The position numbers were made by a program, and so were the translations under genes. The notes below the pieces were generated by a model. It did not search any database, was not told the origin of the DNA, and saw only the letters and a program-made list of their open reading frames with translations. DNA of 64,000 nt from Paraburkholderia largidicola (lineage in GTDB: Bacteria; Pseudomonadota; Gammaproteobacteria; Burkholderiales; Burkholderiaceae): contig NZ_AP023176.1 in assembly GCF_013426895.1 (NCBI RefSeq), forward strand, positions 1,798,001-1,862,000, written 5' to 3'. Positions 36,458-45,093 of the stretch are shown in pieces; position 1 is the stretch's first letter, and every line of letters begins with the position of its first letter.

Positions 36458-37541
36458 GCGCGCGCTCCTGACCGATCAGGCGCAGCGAGTCGCTATGCCA
36501 GTCGATGCCGACTTTCGCGCCTTCCGAAAACGGCTCGTTGCCCTCGTTCTGGCAGCACACCAGCATCTCGCCGACGCGGCTGTCGAGCCGGTAAAGCCAC
36601 TGGCTGCCGAGAAAGAACCGGCTCGTCACGTTGCCCGCAAGACGCCCTTTGTCGGGCGCGCAGAGGCGCAGTTTTTCCGGGCGAATGCAGAGCGTGACGG
36701 CGTCGCCGACGTCGATGGCCTGACCTTGCGCGGCGAGTTGCGCCATGCTGCCCGTCTCCGCGAGATCGTGGCCGAGGTCGATACCGATCGCGTCGCCGTC
36801 GCGCGACACGACCTTGCCCGCCAGCATGTTCGCCTTGCCGATGAACTGTGATACGAACAGATTCTCGGGCCGCTCGTACGCGCGATACGGCGTGTCGATC
36901 TGCGTGATGCGCCCCGCTTCCATCACGACCACGCGGTCGCTGATCGACAGCGCTTCGGATTGATCGTGCGTGACCATGATCGTCGTCGTGCCGATCTTGC
37001 GTTGAATCGAGCGCAGTTCGAACTGCATGTCCTCGCGCAGCTTCGCATCGAGGTTCGACATCGGTTCGTCGAGCAGCAGCACGGGCGGCGCGATCACGAT
37101 TGCACGCGCAATCGCCACGCGCTGCCGTTGACCGCCCGACAATTCACGCGGAAAGCGATGCGCGAGCGCATCGAGCCGCACCAAAGCCAGGGCTTCGCGC
37201 ACGCGGTCGGCGCGCTCGGTCTTATCGATGCCGCGCATTTCCAGCCCGAAGCTCACGTTCTGCGCGACGCTCATATGCGGGAACAGCGCGTAGCTCTGAA
37301 AGACGATGCCAAGGCCGCGTCGGTTCGGCTTCATATGCGTGATGTCGCGGCCGTCGAGCGTGATGCGGCCGCGCGTCGTTTCGATGAAGCCTGCGATCAT
37401 CTGCAGCGTGGTCGTCTTGCCGCAACCCGACGGGCCGAGCAGCGACACGAACTCGCCCTTTTCCACCGCGAGATTGATGCCCGTCACGGCATGCAGATCG
37501 CCGAACGTCTTCGAAACGTCGGTCAATGTGAGGAACGACAT
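36450..37541 (-). CDS. ABC transporter ATP-binding protein, PotA type
   Basis: First gene of the operon, 363 aa from ATG 37541 behind AAAGG. Walker A GPSGCGKTT (about 36-44), Q-loop, signature LSGGQRQR, Walker B VLLLDEPMSNLD, switch His in VTHDQSEA, and a C-terminal TOBE domain (about 280-355). Energises the PotBC-type permeases for uptake of the operon's substrate. Two IclR-type palindromes lie in its upstream region. Confidence 0.95.
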   Translation of the reverse strand: MSFLTLTDVSKTFGDLHAVTGINLAVEKGEFVSLLGPSGCGKTTTLQMIAGFIETTRGRITLDGRDITHMKPNRRGLGIVFQSYALFPHMSVAQNVSFGLEMRGIDKTERADRVREALALVRLDALAHRFPRELSGGQRQRVAIARAIVIAPPVLLLDEPMSNLDAKLREDMQFELRSIQRKIGTTTIMVTHDQSEALSISDRVVVMEAGRITQIDTPYRAYERPENLFVSQFIGKANMLAGKVVSRDGDAIGIDLGHDLAETGSMAQLAAQGQAIDVGDAVTLCIRPEKLRLCAPDKGRLAGNVTSRFFLGSQWLYRLDSRVGEMLVCCQNEGNEPFSEGAKVGIDWHSDSLRLIGQERAHG

Positions 37542-37663
37542 GGTCTGGCCTTTCGGTGCACGGCACCGGCTGAATCGACTGGTGTCTGTTGAGCCGACTC
37601 TAGCTAGCCAAATTCCAGAGCGTCAATGTCAAATTCCAATCAACGATATAAAGATCGCATTTC

Positions 37664-37678
37664 TTCCGTTTAGTGGAA
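37664..37678. promoter_or_regulatory. IclR-type operator candidate 1
   Basis: TTCCGTTTAGTGGAA: four-base inverted arms TTCC/GGAA separated by seven bases, 13 of 15 bases identical to the site at 37810. It is 123 bases upstream of the ATPase start, where it could act on the operon promoter. A weaker relative, TTCCGCTGCGTGGCG, is at 37706-37720. Confidence 0.6.
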
Positions 37679-37705
37679 TACTTTTACGTCTGCTTGTATG
37701 TTCTA

Positions 37706-37720
37706 TTCCGCTGCGTGGCG
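37706..37720. promoter_or_regulatory. Degenerate third IclR-type site
   Basis: TTCCGCTGCGTGGCG keeps the left TTCCG arm and the GTGG of the right arm. It starts 42 bases (four helical turns) from site 1, on the same DNA face. Weak evidence on its own. Confidence 0.3.
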
Positions 37721-37809
37721 TCAGTGAAAATACTGAAATATGTGCACACAGGCGTACACGACGGGTTTGTCGACGCCAGTTTGTTTTTCAGTGAGAACAT
37801 CGGCTAGTA

Positions 37810-37824
37810 TTCCGTTCAATGGAA
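37810..37824. promoter_or_regulatory. IclR-type operator candidate 2, overlapping the regulator start codon
   Basis: TTCCGTTCAATGGAA: the ATG at 37819 lies inside the palindrome. If the IclR protein binds here it would block its own gene, an autorepression layout common in the family. Confidence 0.6.
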
Positions 37825-38688
37825 TCGAAACCGAGATCGCCAATGAATTCTTCGAACGAAGCCGACGCTCCCGGCACGGGTATGTTGCAGCGAGCCTTCG
37901 CGGTGATCCGCGTGCTCGGAGACATTCAACCGGACGGCGGCCGCGTGACGCGCATTGCGAAAGCCGTTGGGCTGACGCAGGCCACCGTGCATCGCATCCT
38001 GCATGCGCTGATTGCCGAAGGGGTCGTCGAACAGGATCAGGGTACGAAGCTGTATCGGCTGAGCGTCGATTTCTTTGCGCTGGCCGCGCAGGCCGGCAAT
38101 CCGAGCGGCATGCGCGCGTTGTGCCGCCCTGCCCTGCTGCGGCTGTGCGCGAGTCTCGGCGACACGATCTTTCTGCTCGTCAGAAGCAGCTTCGATGCCG
38201 TGTGTCTGGACATGTGCGAAGGCCCGTTTCCGATCCGCTCGTTCACGGGCGATATCGGCGGCCGCGTCGCGCTGGGCGTCGGGCAAGGCAGCCTCGCGAT
38301 TCTCGCGTTCCTGCCCGAAGCCGAGCGCGAAGAAATCATTCGCTTCAACGTGCCGCGCCTGCGCAGCTATGGCGTGCTCGACGAAGTCTATCTGCGCACG
38401 GAAATCGAGCGCGTCCGGCAACTCGGCTACGCGGGGCGCAATAGCGGCGTGCTGGAAGGGATGGCGGGCGTGGCCGTGCCGATCATCGACCGTACGGGCT
38501 GCGCGGTGGCGGCGCTGAGCGTCGGCACGCTGTCGGCGCGTCTGGGCGACGACCGTTTGCCGATGGTCGTCGAACTCCTCAAGCGGCAAGCCGATCTGAT
38601 CGGTCCGCAGGTGAATCCGTTCGATGTCGCGATGCGTCGTCCGATGCATGGCCTTACACGCGCCATGACGACGGAGCCGATCGCGTGA
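37819..38688 (+). CDS. IclR-family transcriptional regulator
   Basis: 289 aa (or 281 from ATG 37843, which has a GAGA-type ribosome site where 37819 has none). N-terminal winged helix: MLQRAFAVIRVLGD, then VTRIAKAVGLTQATVHRILH; C-terminal IclR ligand domain from about residue 95. Divergent from the ABC/dehydrogenase operon and the obvious candidate for its substrate sensor. It converges on the lipoprotein gene eight bases later. Confidence 0.93.
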   Translation: MESKPRSPMNSSNEADAPGTGMLQRAFAVIRVLGDIQPDGGRVTRIAKAVGLTQATVHRILHALIAEGVVEQDQGTKLYRLSVDFFALAAQAGNPSGMRALCRPALLRLCASLGDTIFLLVRSSFDAVCLDMCEGPFPIRSFTGDIGGRVALGVGQGSLAILAFLPEAEREEIIRFNVPRLRSYGVLDEVYLRTEIERVRQLGYAGRNSGVLEGMAGVAVPIIDRTGCAVAALSVGTLSARLGDDRLPMVVELLKRQADLIGPQVNPFDVAMRRPMHGLTRAMTTEPIA

Positions 38689-38696
38689 TGCGGGTT

Positions 38697-39422
38697 CTAC
38701 ATACCGCCCGATAAAGGCGCGGACGCTTTCGCAAGCGGATGCGCAGCACCCGCCTGGGCCATCAGCGCAATCGCGGCGGGATCGGGCATGCCGTTGGAAT
38801 CGATGGCGCCCGCTTTCGCGAGCGCGTCGAGATCGCTGTCGACGCCTGCCTGCCCGACCGTGAAGGGCGTCGTCAGAAAAGCGGGCGCAGATAGCGTGAC
38901 CGCATAGTGCTGCTGCAGATTCGCGACGACGGCCGATTGTGCGTTCAATACATTGCTCTGGTTCGCAAGCGCCTGCTGAAACTGCGCGTTGCTGGCGAAA
39001 TTCGCAATCAGACCGGACTCGGTGGTGCCGAGTTGCGCGGCGAGATAGACGAGCAGAAGGTCGGTTTCCGGCGTCGTGTTGAACGTGCCGCCCGCGAAGG
39101 CGAGCGAATGCAGTGTCGTGCCGCCGGAAGTCACGGTTATCACGCACGGAGGCGTCGCGTTGAACGCAAGGCTGTAGCGTCCGCCACCATCGGATAGCGT
39201 CGCCCCCGAACCTTGCGCACAGGCCACGTTGACGTTCGCGCTCGCAAGCGCCTTGCCGGTGGCGGCCGTGCCCGCGAGCGCGAGATTCTGCGTCACAGTT
39301 CCGCCCACACAACCGTCGACGCCGATACAGACACTGCCGCCGCACGCCGCGAGCGCGGCGAGCGACGCAGCACACATGGCAAACACCGTGGAGCGAACAA
39401 CGCGGGCGATGCACAGGTTCAT
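38697..39422 (-). CDS. Hypothetical lipoprotein with carboxypeptidase-regulatory-like fold segment
   Basis: 241 aa. Lipoprotein signal with LAALAAC (acylated Cys about 27), then Cys-rich CGGSVCIGVDGCVGG, a beta-rich segment (LAGTAATGKALASANVNV, GGGRYSLAFN) like a short surface-exposed beta-sandwich, and a helical Ala-rich C-terminal half. I do not recognise the family. Convergent with the IclR gene; no functional link is visible. Confidence 0.7.
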   Translation of the reverse strand: MNLCIARVVRSTVFAMCAASLAALAACGGSVCIGVDGCVGGTVTQNLALAGTAATGKALASANVNVACAQGSGATLSDGGGRYSLAFNATPPCVITVTSGGTTLHSLAFAGGTFNTTPETDLLLVYLAAQLGTTESGLIANFASNAQFQQALANQSNVLNAQSAVVANLQQHYAVTLSAPAFLTTPFTVGQAGVDSDLDALAKAGAIDSNGMPDPAAIALMAQAGAAHPLAKASAPLSGGM

Positions 39423-39441
39423 GGCCGTCTGCCGTCGAAAG

Positions 39442-39475
39442 AAAGGGCGCGGATTTTTATTCTAGCGCGCCCTTT
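39442..39475. terminator. Hairpin between ohr and the lipoprotein gene
   Basis: AAAGGGCGCG and CGCGCCCTTT are a perfect ten-pair inverted repeat around a 14-base AT-rich loop, followed on the minus strand by CTTTC. Likely terminator of the ohr transcript, 52 bases after its stop. Confidence 0.5.
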
Positions 39476-39527
39476 TGGGCCAGGCGTTCTTCAGACGCGC
39501 AGACACATGCGCAGCCGCAAGCCTTGC

Positions 39528-39977
39528 TTAGATCACATTGATCGCAACGTCGATATTGCCGCGCGTGGCCTTCGAATACGGACACATTTCGTCCGCGGCA
39601 TGCACGACTGCCTCGGCGACGTCGCGCGCCACGCCCGGCATGGTCACGTCGATCCGCGCGCCGAGGAAATACGCGTTGCCCGTCATGCCGAGATCGATCT
39701 CGATATCGAGCGCAAGGTCGGACGGCAGCGCGACTTTCTTCGCTTTGGCCGCAAGTCCAATCGCGGTGATCAGACAGGCCGACCACGCGCCCGCGAACAG
39801 TTGCTCCGCGGTCGGATGCGGATCGGCGGCTTCGAACACATGCTGCGGATGCGCGTCGTTGCCGGGCGCCGACAGCCTGAGGTCGAGCCGTTCTTCATGG
39901 CCGCGCGAAGCGCCCGTGTGCTGGCTCGCCGTCGTGTGCGTCTTGCCCGTGAACAGGACTTTTTCAATTTTGGTCAT
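39528..39977 (-). CDS. ohr: Organic hydroperoxide resistance protein Ohr (OsmC family)
   Basis: Thiol peroxidase for organic and fatty acid hydroperoxides. 149 aa from ATG 39977 behind AAGGAA. The two catalytic cysteines are Cys 68 (AWSACLI) and Cys 132 (EMCPYSKATRGNIDV), as in Ohr rather than OsmC, and an Arg near 25 fits the active-site arginine. No ohrR gene is next to it, so a MarR-type OhrR would act from elsewhere. Confidence 0.93.
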   Translation of the reverse strand: MTKIEKVLFTGKTHTTASQHTGASRGHEERLDLRLSAPGNDAHPQHVFEAADPHPTAEQLFAGAWSACLITAIGLAAKAKKVALPSDLALDIEIDLGMTGNAYFLGARIDVTMPGVARDVAEAVVHAADEMCPYSKATRGNIDVAINVI

Positions 39978-40029
39978 CGTGATTCCTTGGTCGAAAGTGG
40001 ATACCGGGTGATATGGCTCATGCGATTCG

Positions 40030-40083
40030 ATCGCATGCGATGCATACTGATCGAAACATCTCATCATGTCAATCGCATACGAT
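40030..40083 (-). promoter_or_regulatory. ohr promoter flanked by two copies of a 12-bp palindrome
   Basis: ATCGCATGCGAT (40030-40041, perfect) and ATCGCATACGAT (40072-40083, one base off) are 42 bases apart, four helical turns. Between them on the minus strand lie TTGACA (40067-40072) and CAGTAT (40044-40049) with a 17-base spacer. This is the layout of a repressor pair around a sigma-70 promoter, about 65 bases before ohr. The sequence differs from the AT-rich OhrR site known in Xanthomonas and Agrobacterium. Confidence 0.5.
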
Positions 40084-40276
40084 TTAATCGCTCACACACT
40101 TTCGATAGCAACCCACGATGCGATACGACGGGGTCAAATGAAACGGCTCCATACGAAACCGCCAAACCGGCCCATCGCACGCAGGAATCGGATGATGGAA
40201 GTATGCTTGGCTTACGGGCGGCCAACACTTGCGCACCGCCCACGCGCCACCCGTCATTCGCCGGAGGAAGCCCGCG

Positions 40277-42016
40277 ATGAGCAACGAGTCAACGCCGTCA
40301 GACGCAGCGCCCGCCCATGAGCCAGCCACGGACGCAAACCTCTTCGACGGCGATCTCCTCGAAGACCCGAGCGTGCGCGATCATCCGCGGCACCAGCAAA
40401 TGTTTCCCGTCCTCTCGGAAACGGAAATCGAGCGGATACGACGCTTCGGCGAGCGGTCCCGCTACACGACGGGCGCCCTGCTCTATCGCGCGGGCAGCCT
40501 GTGTCCCGGCGTGTTCGTGCTGCTGTCGGGCAAGGTGCGGATAGTCGGGCGCGACGGTCTCGGCCACGAGCGGATCATTCACACCTACACGCAACGCGGC
40601 GAGTTCACGTCGGATGTCACGCAGCTCTCCAGCAAGCCGGCCGTCGTCGATGCGCACGTGGTCGAAGATGTCGAAGCGATCCTGCTGCGGCCCGACGAAC
40701 TGAGCGCGATGATGATCAGCGAGGCCGACCTCGGCGAGAAGATCATGCGCGCGCTGATTCTGCGGCGCGTTCTGGTGATCGAGCGCGGACACGGCGTCGT
40801 GCTGGTCGGGCCATCCAGCAGCGGGCGGCTCGCCACGCTGCAAAACTTCCTGCGCCGTAACACGTTCCCCAACATGACGCTCGACGCCGACAAGGATGCC
40901 GAAGCGATCGCGCTGCTCGAACGCCTGACGCCGCAACCCGACGACTTCCCGCTCGTCCTTTGCCCGAACGGCACGGTGCTGCGCAATCCCGACGAAGGAC
41001 AACTCGCGTCCTGTCTCGGGCTGATTCCCGAATTCGATCCGGCGCATGTGTACGACGTCGCCATTGTCGGCGCAGGCCCGGCGGGGCTGGCGGCGGCCGT
41101 GTATGCGGCCTCGGAAGGGTTGTCGGTGGCCGCGCTCGATTGCCGCGCGCCCGGCGGCCAGGCAGGCACCAGTTCGCGCATCGAAAACTACCTGGGCTTT
41201 CCGACGGGCATCACCGGGCACGCGCTCGCGGGCCGCGCATTTGTGCAGGCGCAGAAGTTCGGCGCGCATATCGGTATTCCGTGCGAGGTCCGTGCCCTGT
41301 ATTGCGACAGGCAACCGCCCGTCGTCGAACTCACGGACTCGCGGCGCATCACGGCGCGCACGGTCGTGATCGCGAGCGGCGCGGAGTATCGGCGCCCGGA
41401 TGTCGAAGGGCTGGAGCGCTACGAAGGCGCCGGCGTCTACTACTGGGCCACGCCGATCGAGGCGCGCCTGTGCCGCAAGGAGCCCGTGCTGCTGATCGGC
41501 GGCGGCAATTCGGCGGGCCAGGCGGTCGTGTTTCTTGCGTCGCACGCCGAGCATGTGCATATGTTCATACGCAGCGCGAGCCTCGAACACAGCATGTCGC
41601 ACTATCTGATCGAACGCATCCTCGCGCTGCCGAACGTGACGCTCCACACGCGCATCGAACTGACCGCGCTGCAAGGCGATGCGCGGCTCGAACGCGTGCA
41701 CTACAGGGGCGCGGGCGGTATCGAAGGCAGCATGACGACGCATCATCTGTTCGTCTTCATCGGTGCCGAGCCGAACACCGGCTGGCTCAAGACATGCGGC
41801 GTGTCGCTGGACGACAAAGGCTTCGTTTTGACGGGCCCCGACATTCCCGGCGCCGGGCTGCAATCGATGTCATTGCAGACCAGCGTGCCCGGCGTCTTCG
41901 CGATCGGCGACGTGCGCTCGGGGTCGACCAAGCGTGTCGCGTCCGCAGTGGGCGAAGGCGCGGCCGTGGTCGCGCAGGTTCATCGCCTGCTGGCCGAGGC
42001 GCGGGCCACGTGCTAG
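40277..42016 (+). CDS. Cyclic-nucleotide-domain / thioredoxin-reductase-like flavoprotein without redox cysteines
   Basis: 579 aa from ATG 40277 behind GGAGGA. Three parts: a CRP-like cyclic-nucleotide-binding domain (about 45-165; LLYRAG, VFVLLSGKVRIV), a thioredoxin-fold-like segment (about 172-250; GVVLVGPSSSG) and a TrxB-like FAD/NADPH module (about 258-575; VAIVGAGPAGLAAAVYAA, LLIGGGNSAGQAV, FAIGDVRSGSTKRVA). TrxB carries CxxC between its two halves; here that region reads YYWATPIEARLC, and the Trx-fold segment also has Ser/Pro where CxxC would be. FAD and pyridine-nucleotide sites look intact. Function unknown; a cNMP- or heme-controlled NAD(P)H oxidoreductase is possible. Confidence 0.85.
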   Translation: MSNESTPSDAAPAHEPATDANLFDGDLLEDPSVRDHPRHQQMFPVLSETEIERIRRFGERSRYTTGALLYRAGSLCPGVFVLLSGKVRIVGRDGLGHERIIHTYTQRGEFTSDVTQLSSKPAVVDAHVVEDVEAILLRPDELSAMMISEADLGEKIMRALILRRVLVIERGHGVVLVGPSSSGRLATLQNFLRRNTFPNMTLDADKDAEAIALLERLTPQPDDFPLVLCPNGTVLRNPDEGQLASCLGLIPEFDPAHVYDVAIVGAGPAGLAAAVYAASEGLSVAALDCRAPGGQAGTSSRIENYLGFPTGITGHALAGRAFVQAQKFGAHIGIPCEVRALYCDRQPPVVELTDSRRITARTVVIASGAEYRRPDVEGLERYEGAGVYYWATPIEARLCRKEPVLLIGGGNSAGQAVVFLASHAEHVHMFIRSASLEHSMSHYLIERILALPNVTLHTRIELTALQGDARLERVHYRGAGGIEGSMTTHHLFVFIGAEPNTGWLKTCGVSLDDKGFVLTGPDIPGAGLQSMSLQTSVPGVFAIGDVRSGSTKRVASAVGEGAAVVAQVHRLLAEARATC

Positions 42017-42040
42017 CCAGCGCGCCAGGCCGCCCCCGCT

Positions 42041-43768
42041 CTACTTCAGCAACCCGAATACCGCGACGCCATTGGTCGTGCCGACGTACACGCGTCCATG
42101 CGCGACCATCGGCGTGATGTACTTGTTGCCCGCGCCGAACGTGTCGCGCGAAGCGGACTGATTGCTGTTGTACAGCTCCTGCGCGAGATTCGCGGCATTG
42201 AACGCATGCAGCGCCGCCACCGATCCATTCTCCGCCGCCCACACGATCGCGTTCTGCGCGCCGTTCGCCGAGATGCTCGGCGTCGTGCCGGGATACGGGA
42301 ACTTGAACGCGCTTTGCGACGCGGGGGTCGTGGAAAGACGCGCGCCGCTGACGGGGAACGCCTTGAGGTTGTCGCCGACTGCGCCGTAGTACACGACGTT
42401 CCCGTAATACGCCGGCGTCGTGAACACGCCGCCTATCAGTTGCGCGTCGATCTCCTGCCAGATCGCATTGTTCGAGCCGTTGAATTTGCCGAGGTTGTCG
42501 CGATCGACGACGTAAATCTTCGAGTCCTTGCCCGAACCGAGCGCGAGATGCCGCGTGACGCCGCTCCCATCGACGAGATCGGGCAGCACGATCGCGCCGC
42601 CCGAGCCGAGATCGGCGTCGCGCGCGGATTGCGACACGGTGTCGAAAGTCGCGAAATAATCGGCGACGCCCAGCTGCGGCGAGATTCCGAGTTTGACGAA
42701 CGCGTTGCCGAAATTGCCATTCGATGGAAAACCTTGCGCGTTCAACGTGGTGTCGAACGTGCCGTTCGCGTCGAGCAGATAGAGCGACGTTCCGTCCGAT
42801 GCCATCCCGCCGCCGCCCATCCAGACCGCGCCGCCGCTGCCGTTCGGCGTCAGGTTCAGCGCGCTCGTCTTCGCGAGCGTATCGGCGTTGTAGGCCATCA
42901 CCCAGCCGGCATAGACGCCCTGGTCGCAATGCGATGTCCACGCCAGATAGACGTTGCCGTTGACCAGCGTCAGCGCCTGCCGCTCCGCATATTGCTGCGG
43001 ATCGAAGACGGTGAGCCCGTTGCTGCTGTTCGCGCCGCTGCCCGGATAGCTGCCCGTTATTTCCGTGGGTCCGCCGAGCACCTCGGCGCCCGTGGCGAGA
43101 TCGACGGCATGCAGGCGCTGATGAATCGTGCCGCCGCCGTCCTTGCTCATCGCCACCGCGTACATGACGCCGTTGGTCCCGCGCCCGCGATCGATGACAG
43201 GCGTCGCCGTGATGCCGATCTCAGGGGAAATCTGCGCGCAGTTGCGGGGGTCGCTGGTCGTTTCGCCCGCGCCGAGCAGCGAACGCTGCCATAGCTGGGC
43301 GTTGGTGTCGGCATCGAATGCGTAGACACTCGCGTGTTCGGTCACGACGTACACGACGTTGTGCGCCGCACCGTTCACCGGCACATTGCTGGCATATAGC
43401 GGTTGCGCGTCGACTTTGCCGTCGACGGATAAAAAACCCACCTTGCCGAAGCTCGCGGCGTTGACGTTCGCAGGCGTCAGCGTGGTTTCGGCAAGATATT
43501 GCCCGGTACGGGCCAGATCGTTGTGGAAGGTCAGCACGTCGGCGGCGGCCGCTGCCGTGCCGCCTGAGCCGCCCGCGCCACCTGAACTGCCCGAGCCACC
43601 CGAGCCGCCCGAACTGCCCGAGCCGGCGCTGCCGCTGCCGCCGTCCGTACTCGCATTGTTCGACGAGCCGCCCCCACTGCACGACACGCAAATCGCTATG
43701 ACGATGCACAGGATCGCGGCATGCCGGGAACTGCCCGGATTGGAGAACGAACGGTGCCAACGGTTCAT
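42041..43768 (-). CDS. Secreted beta-propeller (PQQ-repeat-like) lipoprotein
   Basis: 575 aa from ATG 43768 behind GGGAGA. Lipoprotein signal (IVIAICVSC, Cys about 30) followed by a Gly/Ser-only linker of about 40 residues, then repeated beta-propeller blades with VVYVVTEHASVYAFDADT, GVMYAVAMSK, VYVGTTNGVAVFGL. Resembles quinoprotein propellers, but I see no PQQ catalytic residues, so it may be a structural or binding protein on the cell surface. Convergent with the TrxB-like gene, 24 bases apart. Confidence 0.8.
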   Translation of the reverse strand: MNRWHRSFSNPGSSRHAAILCIVIAICVSCSGGGSSNNASTDGGSGSAGSGSSGGSGGSGSSGGAGGSGGTAAAAADVLTFHNDLARTGQYLAETTLTPANVNAASFGKVGFLSVDGKVDAQPLYASNVPVNGAAHNVVYVVTEHASVYAFDADTNAQLWQRSLLGAGETTSDPRNCAQISPEIGITATPVIDRGRGTNGVMYAVAMSKDGGGTIHQRLHAVDLATGAEVLGGPTEITGSYPGSGANSSNGLTVFDPQQYAERQALTLVNGNVYLAWTSHCDQGVYAGWVMAYNADTLAKTSALNLTPNGSGGAVWMGGGGMASDGTSLYLLDANGTFDTTLNAQGFPSNGNFGNAFVKLGISPQLGVADYFATFDTVSQSARDADLGSGGAIVLPDLVDGSGVTRHLALGSGKDSKIYVVDRDNLGKFNGSNNAIWQEIDAQLIGGVFTTPAYYGNVVYYGAVGDNLKAFPVSGARLSTTPASQSAFKFPYPGTTPSISANGAQNAIVWAAENGSVAALHAFNAANLAQELYNSNQSASRDTFGAGNKYITPMVAHGRVYVGTTNGVAVFGLLK

Positions 43769-43951
43769 GGACGTCTCCCAGGCGGTCGAGCGACCGCGAA
43801 GATTTTCAGCCGTACAGCGGCGAAAGTCGCGTGTCGGCGGATTTCCAGCATCACCACACAGCAATTCGCGTACCGCGACGCACCCGATTCGTGCGACGGA
43901 ATGCGCTGCGTCGCGCGTTTAATTACGCACGTACGTCACGAGGCATTCGAT

Positions 43952-45064
43952 ATGTCTTCAGAACCGGCACGCCGCGCGTTGCTCGCCGCGGCATGGATCG
44001 CTTTGGCATTGACTGCGGCAAACTTCGCGCAGGCCGCCGCGAACGCTGCGCCGTCGCGACAGGATGCGCCCGTCGCGCATGTCGCCGATCAGGCCATGCG
44101 CGTCCCTACGCCCGACGGCGACGGCGACGGCACCTTGCCACTCTACGCCGATCGCAACATCGACGGCGCAGAACCCGACGTCACCCGCGTATTCATCATC
44201 GTTCACGGCACGCTGCGCAACGCCGACCAGTACTTCGCCACCGGGCAGCAAGTACTCGCCGCAGCCGGCGCGGACGCGACACGAAGCATGATCGTCGCGC
44301 CGCAGTTTCTGACGACGCGCGATCTCCGCGCGTTTCAGATGCCCGCGAGTACGCTTGCGTGGTCCGAAGCCGGATGGAAGGAAGGTGCGCCCGCGCGCCG
44401 CCCCGCATCGATCAGTTCTTTCACGGCGCTCGATGCCCTGCTCGAACACTTCGATGACCGGCGGCGCTATCCCGCGTTATCGATGGTGACGGTGATCGGG
44501 CATTCGGCGGGTGCGCAGGTCGTGCAGCGTTATGCCGTGGCCGGGCGCGCTGAAGAAACGTTGGCGCGCGACGGCATCCGCGTGCGGTACGTCGTCGCGA
44601 ATCCGTCGAGCTATCTGTACTTCGACGATGCACGTCCCGTATCGCGCGGCGTTTTCCAGCACGTCGATGCGCAGGCTTGTCCGCGCGCTGTCGAATGGAA
44701 ATACGGCATGGTCGACCCACCAGCTTATGTTGCCGCGCAGGATGCGACAGATATCGAGGCTCGCTACGCGAAGCGCGATGTCGTCTATCTGCTCGGCATG
44801 GATGACGTGGACCCGCGCACGCACTTTATCGACCGCTCCTGTGCGGCGATGGCGCAAGGTCCGTTTCGGCTCGCGCGTGGGCTTGGGTACTTCGATTACC
44901 TGCAAAGCCGGTATCCCGTCGGGCTGACTCAGCGTGTAGTGGAAGTGCCCGGCGTGGGACATGACGCGCGGCGCATGTTGACATCGGACTGCGGGATGGC
45001 GGTGCTGTTCGACGGGCGGACGCCGTCGTCATGTCCTGCTGAAAGCGAAGCGCCGTCGCGGTGA
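43952..45064 (+). CDS. Secreted alpha/beta-hydrolase
   Basis: 370 aa from ATG 43952 with a GAGG ribosome site. Signal peptide about residues 1-30 (AAAWIALALTAANFAQAAA). Oxyanion-type IIVHGT (82-87), nucleophile elbow GHSAG with Ser 185, and a late VPGVGHDARRM with the probable catalytic His. Ester or polyester hydrolysis is plausible; the substrate is unknown. Divergent from the beta-propeller lipoprotein, with only about 180 bp between. Confidence 0.82.
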   Translation: MSSEPARRALLAAAWIALALTAANFAQAAANAAPSRQDAPVAHVADQAMRVPTPDGDGDGTLPLYADRNIDGAEPDVTRVFIIVHGTLRNADQYFATGQQVLAAAGADATRSMIVAPQFLTTRDLRAFQMPASTLAWSEAGWKEGAPARRPASISSFTALDALLEHFDDRRRYPALSMVTVIGHSAGAQVVQRYAVAGRAEETLARDGIRVRYVVANPSSYLYFDDARPVSRGVFQHVDAQACPRAVEWKYGMVDPPAYVAAQDATDIEARYAKRDVVYLLGMDDVDPRTHFIDRSCAAMAQGPFRLARGLGYFDYLQSRYPVGLTQRVVEVPGVGHDARRMLTSDCGMAVLFDGRTPSSCPAESEAPSR

Positions 45065-45084
45065 CGTGCATCGCACGTCACCGC
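45058..45084. terminator. Perfect 12-bp hairpin between convergent genes
   Basis: GCGGTGACGTGC and its complement flank a three-base loop. The stem includes the stop codon of the hydrolase gene and ends ten bases before the next gene's stop on the other strand. No T-run; likely a shared 3'-end structure. Confidence 0.5.
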
Positions 45085-45093
45085 ATGCGCCGC

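Noticed and set aside
42041..43768. Calling the propeller protein a PQQ-dependent dehydrogenase
   Set aside because: The blades resemble quinoproteins, but I could not see the PQQ-binding or catalytic Asp motifs, or a cytochrome partner gene.
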